Positions 53,401-63,817 of a DNA stretch of 64,000 nt are shown piece by piece. The notes beneath the pieces are model-generated. The model ran no database searches, was not told where the DNA came from, and was given only the letters and a program-made list of their open reading frames with translations. The stretch comes from Brevibacterium sp. JSBI002 (lineage in GTDB: Bacteria; Actinomycetota; Actinomycetes; Actinomycetales; Brevibacteriaceae), in the NCBI RefSeq assembly GCF_026013965.1, contig NZ_CP110341.1:2418001-2482000 (forward strand), given 5' to 3'. The position numbers and the translations under genes are program-made. The first letter of the stretch is position 1; every line of letters starts with the position of its first letter.

Positions 53401-53445
53401 GATCGCCTCGGCGGGGTGGTCTGCTTCCACCCTGCCGAGGCGATC
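53401..53445 (-). terminator. Terminator after amt
   Basis: GATCGCCTCGGCGGGGTGG (53401-53419) and its complement (53427-53445) form a 19-bp stem with one G-U pair and a seven-base loop. It lies 80 bases beyond the amt stop. The 308-base gap 53217-53524 contains in addition a CCGAGGCGG copy (53361-53369) and no gene. Confidence 0.7.
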
Positions 53446-53524
53446 AATGAGCACGACGTCGCACTCTCCCCCGTTCACGCGGCCGGCGAGACCCACTGGC
53501 CGCCTGGACGGGCGTCTGTTGGGG

Positions 53525-54745
<1,221 letters not shown>

Positions 54746-54832
54746 GTCGTCTCTTTCGTGTCTCGGCCGGTTCCGAAACGAACCGGGCAGACACAGTCTG
54801 CATGACGCATGTCACAGTGGTGAGTCGTCAAT

Positions 54833-54848
54833 GTTTCCGGAATGTGAC
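54833..54848 (-). promoter_or_regulatory. GlnR-type box upstream of amt
   Basis: On the minus strand GTCAC-ATTCCG-GAAAC matches the actinobacterial GlnR consensus gTnAC-n6-GaAAC exactly. It lies 88 bases before the amt start, directly beside the ftsY terminator. Confidence 0.6.
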
Positions 54849-54850
54849 AA

Positions 54851-54889
54851 GCCTGGTCTCACCCTGCGAATATGCGGGTGAGACCAGGC
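54851..54889 (-). terminator. Terminator after ftsY
   Basis: A perfect 14-bp stem (54851-54864 with 54876-54889) and an 11-base loop that itself has a GC pair. It is downstream of ftsY (stop at 54955) and before amt. Confidence 0.8.
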
Positions 54890-54954
54890 TCGAAGAATGT
54901 GCGGGATCAGTTGCGCGACAATGCCGTCGGGACTGCTGAGCGTTCAATCAGCCC

Positions 54955-56097
54955 TCAGTCGAGCAGTGCGTCGACGAACCCTTCGGCGGTGAATGGCGCC
55001 AGGTCGTCGGCGCCTTCGCCGAGGCCGATGAGTTTGACCGGCACCCCGAGTTCACGCTGGACGGCAACGACGATTCCGCCCTTCGCTGTGCCGTCGAGCT
55101 TGGTGAGCACGATTCCGGTGATGTCGACCGCCTCGGCGAAGACCTTCGCCTGCTGCATGCCGTTCTGACCGGTGGTGGCGTCGAGGACGAGGAGCACCTC
55201 GTCGATCTCGTGGCCCTCCCCCAGCGGTCGGGTGGCCACTCGCTTGACCTTGCCGAGTTCGTCCATGAGCCCGCGTTTGTTCTGCAGACGTCCGGCGGTG
55301 TCGATGAGTACGACGTCGGAGCCGTCGGCCTGTCCCTTCTCGACGGCCGAGTAGGCCACCGAGGCGGGATCGGCACCTTCTTCCTTGCGCACGGTTTCGA
55401 CGCCGACACGTTCACCCCATGTGGCCAGCTGTTCGGCCGCGGCAGCGCGGAAGGTGTCCGCGGCGCCGAGCAGCACGGACTTGTCCTCAGCGACGAGCAC
55501 GCGGGCGATCTTGCCCACCGTCGTCGTCTTCCCGGCACCGTTCACCCCGACGACGAGGATGACGGAGGGGTCACCGTCCTTGCCGGTGTCGGCGAGCGAG
55601 CGGTCCATCGTCGGATCGACGAGTTTGATGAGCTCTTCGCGCAGCAGCCCGCGGACCTCTTCGGGATCCCGGGTGCCGAGCACCTTGACGCGTTCGCGCA
55701 GGCGGTCGACAAGCTCGGTCGTCGGTTCGACGCCGACGTCGGCGAGGATGAGCGTATCCTCGATCTCCTCCCATGCGGACTCGTCGAGGTTGTCACGGGA
55801 GAGGAGGTTGAGCAGTCCGCGTCCGAGCCCGCTGTTCGACTTCGCCAGGCGCTCGCGCAGGCGGACGAGGCGGCTGGCCGGTTCGGTGGGGACCTCGGAA
55901 CCGCGCGCTTCGGCTTTGTCCTTCTCGACCGCCTCGGCGACGTCATCGATGCTCAGCTCACCGGTGACCTCCGCATCGATGCCGCGCCTGTCATCGAGGC
56001 CTTTCTTCCGCGCGTTGACGCGCAGCGAGATGCCCACGCCGACGACGAGAGCGAACACGATCGCCGCGACGATGAGCAAGATGATCGGCTGATCCAT
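54955..56097 (-). CDS. ftsY: Signal recognition particle receptor FtsY
   Basis: SRP receptor GTPase; 380 residues. An N-terminal membrane segment (about 5-25) anchors it, followed by a charged linker. NG domain motifs are GVNGAGKTTTVGKIA (Walker A), GAADTFRAAAAEQL, DTAGRLQNK and LTKLDGTAKGGIVVA. ATG 56095-56097 follows AAGGAGG at about ten bases. Located next to smc, the standard actinobacterial arrangement. Confidence 0.97.
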   Translation of the reverse strand: MDQPIILLIVAAIVFALVVGVGISLRVNARKKGLDDRRGIDAEVTGELSIDDVAEAVEKDKAEARGSEVPTEPASRLVRLRERLAKSNSGLGRGLLNLLSRDNLDESAWEEIEDTLILADVGVEPTTELVDRLRERVKVLGTRDPEEVRGLLREELIKLVDPTMDRSLADTGKDGDPSVILVVGVNGAGKTTTVGKIARVLVAEDKSVLLGAADTFRAAAAEQLATWGERVGVETVRKEEGADPASVAYSAVEKGQADGSDVVLIDTAGRLQNKRGLMDELGKVKRVATRPLGEGHEIDEVLLVLDATTGQNGMQQAKVFAEAVDITGIVLTKLDGTAKGGIVVAVQRELGVPVKLIGLGEGADDLAPFTAEGFVDALLD

Positions 56098-56257
56098 GGT
56101 TCTTCCGTCCTCCTTTGAGTGCCGCCGTTCGGGCCGCCGGCACTCGAGTTCCCGGACTCTTCCGGTGGTGTCAGTGTGTCGGTGAGCGCGCCGGAATCAG
56201 TCGGCGCGGTCTCCATTGTCGCGGGCCTCGACCGCTCGAGGCCGCATGGGTCTCAGG

Positions 56258-56659
56258 TCAGGAACCGCGGCTGCCGAAGAGCAGCCCGGCGGTGGTCTTC
56301 CACCCTGTTCCCGACTCGGGGATCTTCCAGTGGCGGGTGCGCGGGCGGACCGTGATGAGCGAGGGCGCGGCATGGCGTCGGGGCTGTGGCCGGAGCACAT
56401 AGGAGTGATCGCGGATCGCGGTCACCGCCGCCTGTTCCCTGGTCGCCAGGTGCGAAGTGCCGTCATCGTGGCCGAAGAATTCGTGGACTTCGTCGTCGTA
56501 GCCGGTCCACTCGGGCGGCAGACGGAATCGCTGCACGTCGGAGGAGTATCGCAGGCGTCCTTCGGCGCGCAGGCCGGGCAGAGCCACGAGAAGGACGACG
56601 ACGAGTGCCAGGGCGAAGGAGATCGCGAGTCCGACGATGACGACAAGTACCGAATTCAT
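56258..56659 (-). CDS. Small membrane-anchored hypothetical protein
   Basis: Protein of 133 residues with one N-terminal membrane segment (about 4-27). A hydrophilic rest rich in His, Arg and Pro follows (LPPEWTGYDDEVHEFFGHDDGTSHLATREQ). I do not recognise a family. The ATG (56657-56659) is preceded by GAGGG at one base, an unusual spacing. It lies between smc and ftsY on the same strand, where a small protein is not always present. Confidence 0.6.
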   Translation of the reverse strand: MNSVLVVIVGLAISFALALVVVLLVALPGLRAEGRLRYSSDVQRFRLPPEWTGYDDEVHEFFGHDDGTSHLATREQAAVTAIRDHSYVLRPQPRRHAAPSLITVRPRTRHWKIPESGTGWKTTAGLLFGSRGS

Positions 56660-56897
56660 GCCCTCGAGCCACCTCGCAGTACAGCAGCCTCGGCCATGGA
56701 CGTCCCGCTCCTCACGTTCTTCGAATACCTGTATCTCGGCCCAAGTCTATAGTCCCCGGCCACGACTATTGTGCTCGCCCGCCGTACGGCAGTTGCAAAA
56801 TTCCCTGGGACTGTCCTGGGCATCACCGTCAAACGGCCTTGTGCCCCAGCGGCGGGCCTGCCACCTCGGGCGCGCCGGCCGAAGAGCGGACTGCCGA

Positions 56898-59800
56898 TCA
56901 CGGAATCCGCTGCGATATGACTTTCGACACCCCGTCGCCGTGCATCGTCACTCCGTAGAGGGCATCGGCGATCTCCATCGTCCGTTTCTGGTGGGTGATG
57001 ACGATGAGCTGCGAGGAGTCCTGCAGCTCCTTGAACACCGTGAGCAGACGCGAGAGGTTGAGATCGTCGAGGGCCGCTTCGACCTCGTCCATGACGTAGA
57101 ACGGGCTCGGCCGGGCCTTGAAGATCGCGACCAGCATGGCCACGGCCACCAGCGACCGCTCCCCGCCGGAGAGCAGGGACAGACGCTTGACCTTCTTGCC
57201 GGCCGGGCGGGCATGCACGTCGACGCCGGTGGTGAGCATATCGTTCGGATCGGTCAGGCTCAGTGCGCCCTCACCGCCCGGGAAGAGACGGGAGAAGATG
57301 TCCTCGAACTCCCGCGCCGTATCCGCATACGCCTCGGCGAAGACGCGTTCGACGTGCCGGTCGACCTCCTCGACGAGCTGCATGAGGTCCTTGCGGGAGG
57401 ATTCGATGTCCGCGATCTGCTTCTCGAGGAACTGATGCCGTTCCTTCAGCGCCTCGTACTCCTCGAGCGCGAGCGGATTGACCGTGCCGATGCGCTTGAG
57501 CTGCGACGCCGACTGCTTCTGCCGCTTCTCCACTTCCGCGCGCACATACGGCCGGTCCTCGACGTCCTCCTCGAACGACGGAACGGGCAGATGCGGTCCG
57601 AATTCGTCGATGAGGCGGTCGATTCCCAGCCCCGTCTCCTCCTCCGATCGATGCGCGATCTCCTCCAGCTTCAGCCGGAAACGCTCTTTCGCGAGTTCGG
57701 CTTCGGCGGCGGCGTCCTTGAGCTTCTGCAGCTGGGTTCGCGTCGACCCCAATTCCTCGCCGAGGCGGCCCTTCTCTTCGCGCAGAACACCGCGTTCGTC
57801 GACGAGGACCTGGATCGCCTCACCGAGCTCGGCCACCGTGGAGGTGGCCAGCTCCGCGGCTTCGGCCGCGGTTTCGGCGATGAGCTGCACCGAGGCTGCC
57901 GCGCGCTTCTTCTTCGCGATAGTGCGCTGCGTCTGCTCCCGAGCCGCTTCTTCGGCCTTCGCAGCCCGCAGGAGGGAGTCCACTCGGTCGCCTAAGAACC
58001 GGGCCCGGTCGGCAGCCGACCGGTGGCTGATGCGGGCTTCGACGAGGTCTTCCGAGGATTGGGCGACCTGTGCGCTGAGTTCGTCCCGCGCGGCGGTATC
58101 GACGACTTCGTCGACCTCGGCGGCTCCGGCCAGTGCTGCCGCGGCCGATTGAGAGTCGCGTTCGGCGGCGGCGAGGCGGGATTCGAGTTCGGTCGCGTTC
58201 TCCTGCGCGCGCTGCAGGCGAGTCCGAGCCACACCGATCTCACCGGTGATGCGCGAAACCTCCTCGGCCGCGGCCATGATCTTCGCATCCGAGGAGTGGA
58301 GAGCATCGAGGGCTGCCGCGGATTCCTCACGTGCCGCGGTCAGGCGCGGTTCGAGTTCCCTCACGGAGGCGTCGAGCTTCCCCGCCCGGTCGTCGAGGTC
58401 GGCGATGAGGGAATGGGTGTCCTCGAGCGCGGTCTGTGAGGCCAGCCGTGTGCCCGAGGCGGTGCGGGCCCGGCTGATGCGGGTCGCGGTGAGCACTTCA
58501 CCGTGGACGGTGACGGCGGTGAGTTCGGGCCGGGCCTCGGTCAGCTCGATTCCGGTGCGCGCATCGGGCACGCAGATGACACCGTTCAGCGCCCGGGACA
58601 GCAGAGCGCGCAGTTCGGGGACGTCGCTGTCGACGACGTCGGAGAGCCATCGCAGGCCTTCTGACGCAGGCAGCTCCGGCCGGGCCGGCAGCGCGTCAAG
58701 GGCACCTCCACCGCCCTTCCCGGCCGCTGGTTCGACCCCGGAGGGGATCGTCAGTGACACGTTCGTGTCCTCGCCGAGGTGGTCGAGCACTGCCAGCGCT
58801 GCTTCGCTGTCGTCGACGATGACACCGGAGACCGTCGTCGACAGGGCCGCGGCCGCGGCCATCTCGAACCCATGGTCGACGCTCAGCCGTTCGGTCACAG
58901 CGGTGCGCACTCCCGGCAGGTCCGCATTGACGATGTCTTCGAGGTCGGCTTCCAGGGCGGTGCCCAAGGCCAGGGCTTCCGCGCGGGCCTTTGCCGATGA
59001 CAGTTCGGACGCGACCTGCGCCCGCTGCTCCTGCAGCTCAGTGCGTTTGGTCTCCAGCTTCTCGAGCGTCTCCTGCGCGGCCTCGTAGGCGGAGTCGAGT
59101 TCGGTCTCACCGGCTTCGACGTCCTCGACGCCGGTCTCGGCCGATTCGAGTTCCCTCTCACGCTCGGCGATGCGGGCGGTGACGGTGTCGATCTCAGCAC
59201 GGTTGGCTTCGATCCGGGACTTGAGGTCGGTGATCCGCTCGGCCGCCTGCGTCTGCTTCGACTGCAGCGCCGAGCGGTTCTTCACCGCTTCGGTGATGGC
59301 GATCTGTGCGGCCTTGACCTCGTCTTCGGCGGTGCGCAGGGCTCGGGTGAGCTCTTCCTTCCGCTGCTGGCTGGCCTCGAGCGCGGTCGTCTTCTCGGTC
59401 ACAACCGCCTCGGCGTCGGTGAGTTCGGAGCGATTGCGTTCGGCCTGGGCGCGCAGCTCTTCGGGTGACTTCGCTTCCCTCTGCCCCAGGCTCGTGACCT
59501 CCGAGAGCAGGTGGGAGCGCTTGTCCGCGGCGCGTTGGCTTAAGCCCTGAGCACGCACGACTTGTGTCTGTGTCCGCGATTCGGCGGTGCGTTGGACTTC
59601 GAGTTCGCTGTCGAGCTCGGACAGCCGAGCTTCGATCTCCGACAGGCGCGCCTCGGTGCGGGTGCGGCGGTGGTCGAGTTCGGCGATGCGGTCGCTGTGG
59701 TCTTCGCCCTCGCTCGTCGAGGCCAGGGAGGACTGCATCCGCACGGCATCATCGGCGAGCAGTCTGGCGGTGGCGTCACGCAGCGTCGCCTGCACGGTCG

Positions 59801-60446
59801 CTGCCTTCGCGGCGGCTTCGGCCTGCCGTCCCAAGGGCCCCAACTGCCGGTTGAGTTCGGTGCGCAGATCGGTGAGCCGGTCGAGGTTCGTCTGCAGTCC
59901 GGTGAGTTTGCGGACCGCTTTGTCCTTGCGGCGTCGGTGCTTGAGCACCCCGGCTGCCTCTTCGATGAAGCTGCGGCGCTCCAGCGGGTCGGCGTGGAGG
60001 ATCGCGTCGAGGCGGCCCTGACCGACGATGACGTGCATCTCCTTGCCGAGGCCGGAGTCGTTGAGCAGCTCTTGGATGTCGAGCAGCCTGGCCGGGGCAC
60101 CGTTGACGGCGTACTCGGATCCGCCGGTGCGGAACAGAGTCCGCGAGATGGTCACCTCGGTGTAGTCGACGGGGATGGCTCCGTCGGTGTTGTCGATGGT
60201 CAGAGTCACCTCGGCGCGTCCCAGGGCCTGGCGTTTCGAGGTTCCGGCGAAGATGACGTCGTCCATCTTTCCGCCGCGCAGATTCTTCGCACCCTGCTCA
60301 CCCATCACCCAGGACAGGGCGTCGACGACGTTGGACTTGCCCGAGCCGTTGGGTCCGACGACGCAGGTGATCCCCGGCTCGAATCGGAGAGTCGTCGCCG
60401 AGGCGAAGGATTTGAATCCCCGCAGTGTCAGGCTTTTGAGATGCAT
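56898..60446 (-). CDS. smc: Chromosome segregation protein SMC
   Basis: Condensin ATPase of 1182 residues. Walker A is VVGPNGSGKSNVVDALSWVMGEQGAK. Two long coiled-coil stretches flank a hinge at about residues 500-640. The C-terminal head has LSGGERSLVAVAML and FYVMDEVEAALDD. The start is set at ATG 60444-60446 (MHLKSLTLRGFKSFA); ATG 60459-60461, five codons upstream, is possible. Much longer open frame above that overlaps the tRNA and is not coding. A CCGCCTCGG copy at 57760-57768 encodes part of the C-terminal coiled coil (KGRLGEE). Confidence 0.96.
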   Translation of the reverse strand: MHLKSLTLRGFKSFASATTLRFEPGITCVVGPNGSGKSNVVDALSWVMGEQGAKNLRGGKMDDVIFAGTSKRQALGRAEVTLTIDNTDGAIPVDYTEVTISRTLFRTGGSEYAVNGAPARLLDIQELLNDSGLGKEMHVIVGQGRLDAILHADPLERRSFIEEAAGVLKHRRRKDKAVRKLTGLQTNLDRLTDLRTELNRQLGPLGRQAEAAAKAATVQATLRDATARLLADDAVRMQSSLASTSEGEDHSDRIAELDHRRTRTEARLSEIEARLSELDSELEVQRTAESRTQTQVVRAQGLSQRAADKRSHLLSEVTSLGQREAKSPEELRAQAERNRSELTDAEAVVTEKTTALEASQQRKEELTRALRTAEDEVKAAQIAITEAVKNRSALQSKQTQAAERITDLKSRIEANRAEIDTVTARIAERERELESAETGVEDVEAGETELDSAYEAAQETLEKLETKRTELQEQRAQVASELSSAKARAEALALGTALEADLEDIVNADLPGVRTAVTERLSVDHGFEMAAAAALSTTVSGVIVDDSEAALAVLDHLGEDTNVSLTIPSGVEPAAGKGGGGALDALPARPELPASEGLRWLSDVVDSDVPELRALLSRALNGVICVPDARTGIELTEARPELTAVTVHGEVLTATRISRARTASGTRLASQTALEDTHSLIADLDDRAGKLDASVRELEPRLTAAREESAAALDALHSSDAKIMAAAEEVSRITGEIGVARTRLQRAQENATELESRLAAAERDSQSAAAALAGAAEVDEVVDTAARDELSAQVAQSSEDLVEARISHRSAADRARFLGDRVDSLLRAAKAEEAAREQTQRTIAKKKRAAASVQLIAETAAEAAELATSTVAELGEAIQVLVDERGVLREEKGRLGEELGSTRTQLQKLKDAAAEAELAKERFRLKLEEIAHRSEEETGLGIDRLIDEFGPHLPVPSFEEDVEDRPYVRAEVEKRQKQSASQLKRIGTVNPLALEEYEALKERHQFLEKQIADIESSRKDLMQLVEEVDRHVERVFAEAYADTAREFEDIFSRLFPGGEGALSLTDPNDMLTTGVDVHARPAGKKVKRLSLLSGGERSLVAVAMLVAIFKARPSPFYVMDEVEAALDDLNLSRLLTVFKELQDSSQLIVITHQKRTMEIADALYGVTMHGDGVSKVISQRIP

Positions 60447-60533
60447 ATTGGGCACCAGCATATCCGCAGGCGGCGGCGAGATCCCGAATCTTTTGGTAGA
60501 GTTTCTCCTCGTGCGCAGGCGACTGCGCCGTTT

Positions 60534-60606
60534 TCCTCCGTAGCTCAGTTGGCAGAGCATTCGACTGTTAATCGAAGGGTCGCTGGTTCGAGCCCAGCCG
60601 GGGGAG
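60534..60606 (+). tRNA. tRNA-Asn (GTT)
   Basis: Complete cloverleaf of 73 bases: acceptor TCCTCCG/CGGGGGA with one G-U pair, D-loop AGCTCAGTTGGCAGAGC, anticodon arm TTCGA-CTGTTAA-TCGAA with anticodon GTT at 60567-60569, and T-arm containing GGTTCGAGCC. Discriminator G; CCA is not encoded. It lies divergent from smc. Confidence 0.95.
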
Positions 60607-60747
60607 CTGGAAGGGGCCCTGTCGTGCGCGGCAGGGCCCCTGCTTGTGCCACCCGTCCGATGCAGTCCAGTCAAGGAAGGAACGCCGAGGCGGCAGTCCG
60701 TTCTCATTCGCATCGCCGAGGACTCGCCCCCGATCGGCCCGATCACT

Positions 60748-62559
60748 ATGAGCAGTGAACATACCAAGACTCAGGAGCTCATCGAGCACCTGAAGCATCC
60801 GACGACCGCGCTCCGGCCCTTCAAACGTGAGGGTCTGGACAAGGTGGTCTTCTTCGCAGCCGGCATCCTCGCCGTCGCGTTCGTCGTCTGGGGCTTCGTC
60901 TCCCCCGAGACTCTCGGTTCGATGGCGGGAACGCTGCTGACCGGAGTCATGGACAACTTCGGGTGGCTCTTCGTCATCGCCGCCACGATCTTCACGATCT
61001 TCGTCATCGTCGTCGCCGTCAGCAGGTTCGGTCGGATCCCTCTGGGCAAGGATGATGAGAAGCCGGAGTTCAAGACCTCCTCGTGGATTGCGATGATGTT
61101 CGCCACGGGCATGGGCATCGGACTCGTGTTCTCCGCGGTCGGCGAGCCTCTCTTCTTCTACATGTCGCCTCCCCCGAACACAGTCGACGGGTCCACGCCC
61201 CAGGCGATGGGCACGTCCATGGGAACGACTCTGTTCCACTGGACCCTTTACCCGTGGGCGATGTACGCCATCGTCGGTCTCGGCGTGGCCTACGGTTCGT
61301 TCCGTCTGGGACGCTCGCAGCTGTTCTCGTCGATGTTCACCCCGCTGTTCGGCGAACGGGCCGTCAACGGAATCGGCGGCAAGGTCATCAACATCCTGGC
61401 GATCCTCGCGACTCTGTTCGGTTCGGCCTGTTCGCTGGGCCTGGGCGCCATCCAGATCGGCGGCGGCATCGAGTCCGCCGGCATCATGTCCGAAGTCACC
61501 TCACCGGTGCTCGTCATCATCATCGCGATCCTCACGGCCGCCTTCGTCGCCTCCGCGGTCTCGGGTGTGGAGAAGGGCATCCAGTGGCTGTCGAACATCA
61601 ACATGGTGCTCGCGGTCATCGTTGCCCTCATCGTCTTCATCGGCGGTCCGACGCTGTTCATCCTCAACGTCATCCCCTCCTCGGTGGGTTCGTTCATCCA
61701 GGATCTGCCGCAGCTGGCTTCCCGCACGGCCGCCGACGGTCAGGGTGTCAATGAGTGGCTGTCGTCGTGGACGGTCTTCTACTGGGCATGGTGGGTGTCA
61801 TGGTCGCCCTTCGTCGGCCTGTTCATCGCGCGCATCTCGCGCGGTCGCACCGTCCGTCAGTTCGTCACCGGTGTGCTCATCGTCCCCTCCGTCGTCTCGA
61901 CCATCTGGTTCGCGATCTTCGGCGGCGGCGCCATCGGCATCCAGGAGCGCGCCGAACGCGGCGAGGGCACGGTCAAGGCGCTCGCGAAGGTCGTCGACGG
62001 CGAACCGGACATCAACATGGACACGATCCTGTTCGACCTCCTCGGCGCTCTGCCGCTGCCGAACCTCATTGCGATCATCCTCATGATCGTCACGGTCGTC
62101 CTCATCGCGATCTTCTTCGTCACCGGCGCGGATTCCGCGTCGATCGTCATGGGCACCCTGTCGGCCAACGGCATGCAGGAGCCGGGCAAGGGCCTGGTGA
62201 TCTTCTGGGGCACCGCGACCGGTGCCGTGGCTGCGGTGATGCTGTTGGCGGGTGGAACTGATCCCGCCGAGGCGCTCGACGGACTGAAGAACATCACGAT
62301 CGTCTCCGCCCTGCCGTTCGTCATCGTCATGCTGCTGCTGTGCGTGGCGGTCTGGAAGGACCTGTCGAAGGATCCGCTCATCATCCAGGAGCAGCTGGCC
62401 GCACACGTCCTCGAGACCTCGGTGGCCACCGCGGTCGACGCGTACGACGGTGAGATCTTCGGACTCGAAACCTCGGAACTCCAGATCGAGGACGACCCGG
62501 CCGAGTCTTCGGAGGATGCCGCGAAGTCCGCGGACAAGGACACGTCAGCAAAAGACTAA
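60748..62559 (+). CDS. BCCT family betaine/carnitine/choline transporter
   Basis: Twelve-segment membrane transporter of 603 residues for compatible solutes such as glycine betaine. The family block WTVFYWAWWVSWSPFVGLFIARISRGR and the earlier HWTLYPWAMYAIVGL and GEPLFFYMSPPP are diagnostic. The N-terminal cytoplasmic region is short, and an acidic C-terminal tail (about 560-603, EDDPAESSEDAAKSADKD) could sense osmotic state as in related proteins. ATG 60748-60750 has no good ribosome site. The gene ends five bases before a repeat palindrome. Substrate is inferred from family only. Confidence 0.93.
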   Translation: MSSEHTKTQELIEHLKHPTTALRPFKREGLDKVVFFAAGILAVAFVVWGFVSPETLGSMAGTLLTGVMDNFGWLFVIAATIFTIFVIVVAVSRFGRIPLGKDDEKPEFKTSSWIAMMFATGMGIGLVFSAVGEPLFFYMSPPPNTVDGSTPQAMGTSMGTTLFHWTLYPWAMYAIVGLGVAYGSFRLGRSQLFSSMFTPLFGERAVNGIGGKVINILAILATLFGSACSLGLGAIQIGGGIESAGIMSEVTSPVLVIIIAILTAAFVASAVSGVEKGIQWLSNINMVLAVIVALIVFIGGPTLFILNVIPSSVGSFIQDLPQLASRTAADGQGVNEWLSSWTVFYWAWWVSWSPFVGLFIARISRGRTVRQFVTGVLIVPSVVSTIWFAIFGGGAIGIQERAERGEGTVKALAKVVDGEPDINMDTILFDLLGALPLPNLIAIILMIVTVVLIAIFFVTGADSASIVMGTLSANGMQEPGKGLVIFWGTATGAVAAVMLLAGGTDPAEALDGLKNITIVSALPFVIVMLLLCVAVWKDLSKDPLIIQEQLAAHVLETSVATAVDAYDGEIFGLETSELQIEDDPAESSEDAAKSADKDTSAKD

Positions 62560-62564
62560 CCCCA

Positions 62565-62622
62565 ATTGCTACCTGACGGCGGCCCAGCTACCTCGCGCGA
62601 GGTTGCTGGGCCGCCGTCAGGT
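62565..62622. repeat. Nested palindrome, copy 2
   Basis: The 58 bases are identical to 18625-18682, including the central CCTCGCGCGAGG. The right arm is cut short here: the paired stem runs 62571-62588 with 62605-62622, 18 bp, after which the sequences differ. It is placed right after the transporter stop, as copy 1 is after the kinase gene. Confidence 0.8.
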
Positions 62623-62647
62623 GGTTTGAACGAAAGGAAGTCGATAG

Positions 62648-63130
62648 ATGAACAGAGTCATCAGACGCGAGGGCAACATCTCGAAGTTCATCGGCTGGAT
62701 GCTCGTCGTGATGGCCATTCTCGCGTTCATCACGGTGATCATCCTGGCGATCTTCGCCGAACCGGCACTTCTCCTCTTCCTCTTCGGCCCGGTCATCCTG
62801 CTCATCGGCGCCTGGGTGAACTTCCACATGGGTGCTCGTGCCCGACTCGAGATCACACCTGAGGAGTTCATCTGGTGCGGATTCACCGGCAGACCCCGCC
62901 GGATTGCCTGGCGGGATCTCGACCGCATTCTCATCCCCGCGCCAGGGTCTCGCCCTCGGCTGGCGGCGGCCGCGCGGCTCAGAAACGGTAGGATCGTCGA
63001 GGTCGACTCGCTGTGGTTGTCTCCGACGAACCCTGCGAACATACTCACCCCGCCCGACCACGGCGAGGCGCAGAGAGCCCTCATCGACGGCCACAAAGCG
63101 TATCTCGCGAGGACGTCCTGGACTCCATAG
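62648..63130 (+). CDS. Membrane protein with PH-like (bPH2-type) domain
   Basis: Protein of 160 residues. Two membrane segments (about 14-36 and 38-57) form a hairpin, followed by a beta-rich soluble domain (about 60-140: ARLEITPEEFIWCGFTGRPRRIAWRDLDRILI...) like the PH-fold domains of actinobacterial small membrane proteins. ATG 62648-62650 has AAAGGAAG about seven bases upstream. Function unknown. It follows the transporter by 88 bases, most of them the repeat palindrome. Confidence 0.7.
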   Translation: MNRVIRREGNISKFIGWMLVVMAILAFITVIILAIFAEPALLLFLFGPVILLIGAWVNFHMGARARLEITPEEFIWCGFTGRPRRIAWRDLDRILIPAPGSRPRLAAAARLRNGRIVEVDSLWLSPTNPANILTPPDHGEAQRALIDGHKAYLARTSWTP

Positions 63131-63361
63131 CGGGACAGAGTCCTGCCGAAGCCCACGATACCTGGTCGGTGTTCGTCGAGTTCATCCTCTTCGTGGCGCG
63201 CCGCTGCGGAGAGGCACTCGACGAGATCGATGATCGGTGCCGAGAACTCGAAGCACAGTCCGCGTCTCAACGCGATGCTCGGCGACATCCTCAACGAACA
63301 TGACTCCGTCGTATCCGAACGGCTGACACATTCGTCCTGAGCCGGCCGAATCCCGTCGCTG
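63131..63361. other. Intergenic stretch without a supported gene
   Basis: An open frame of 96 codons (63013-63303, plus strand) crosses this stretch but overlaps the previous gene in another frame and resembles nothing I know. No hairpin or operator stands out. Confidence 0.5.
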
Positions 63362-63757
63362 TCACATCCCGAACAGTGCCGGAATGGCGATCGGTCCGGC
63401 ACCGAATGCAGTGATGACGGCAGCCAGCACCAACAGGAGCAGGTCGTATTCGGGACCACCCGCCGAGGCCCAGTACTTCGAGTGCCATTTGAAGACGTGC
63501 AGGCTCGTCGTGATGAGCATGAGCACGACCACGCCGAGACCGGCCCATTGAGCGAGGACGCCGGTGGCGAATGAGACTGCGGCGGCGAGCTCGGCGATGG
63601 CGACGAACCATGCGGTCGGAACACTGAGCCCATCCGCCTCGGCGAACCGCGGAATATCCTTGGCCTTGACCATGAACTCGCGGACGAAAGCCACGGTCAG
63701 AACTGCCCTGACGAGCAGGAGCACGATCCCTGCAGCGATCGTTGGAACCGTGAACAT
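63362..63757 (-). CDS. DoxX family membrane protein
   Basis: Hydrophobic protein of 131 residues with four membrane segments. The DoxX/DoxD-like pattern is seen in GIVLLLVRAVLTVAFVREFMVKAKDIPRFAE, FVAIAELAAAVSFATGVLAQWAGLGVVVLM and PEYDLLLLVLAAV. I choose ATG 63755-63757, with GAGAGG seven bases upstream; ATG 63761-63763 is two codons longer. Members associate with oxidative-stress and quinone-related functions elsewhere; the role here is unknown. Confidence 0.8.
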   Translation of the reverse strand: MFTVPTIAAGIVLLLVRAVLTVAFVREFMVKAKDIPRFAEADGLSVPTAWFVAIAELAAAVSFATGVLAQWAGLGVVVLMLITTSLHVFKWHSKYWASAGGPEYDLLLLVLAAVITAFGAGPIAIPALFGM

Positions 63758-63817
63758 GAGCATTCCTCTCCGCCTGAGCACCGAGGTGGCGACCTCTCGC
63801 CCGAGTCTACGCTTCAC

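Noticed and set aside
56637-57995. 452-codon plus-strand frame opposite smc
   Set aside because: Covers the highly conserved ATPase head of SMC on the other strand; no independent support.
60534-60606. tRNA-Asn as an island attachment site
   Set aside because: No duplicated 3' tRNA end or integrase is visible downstream within the window.
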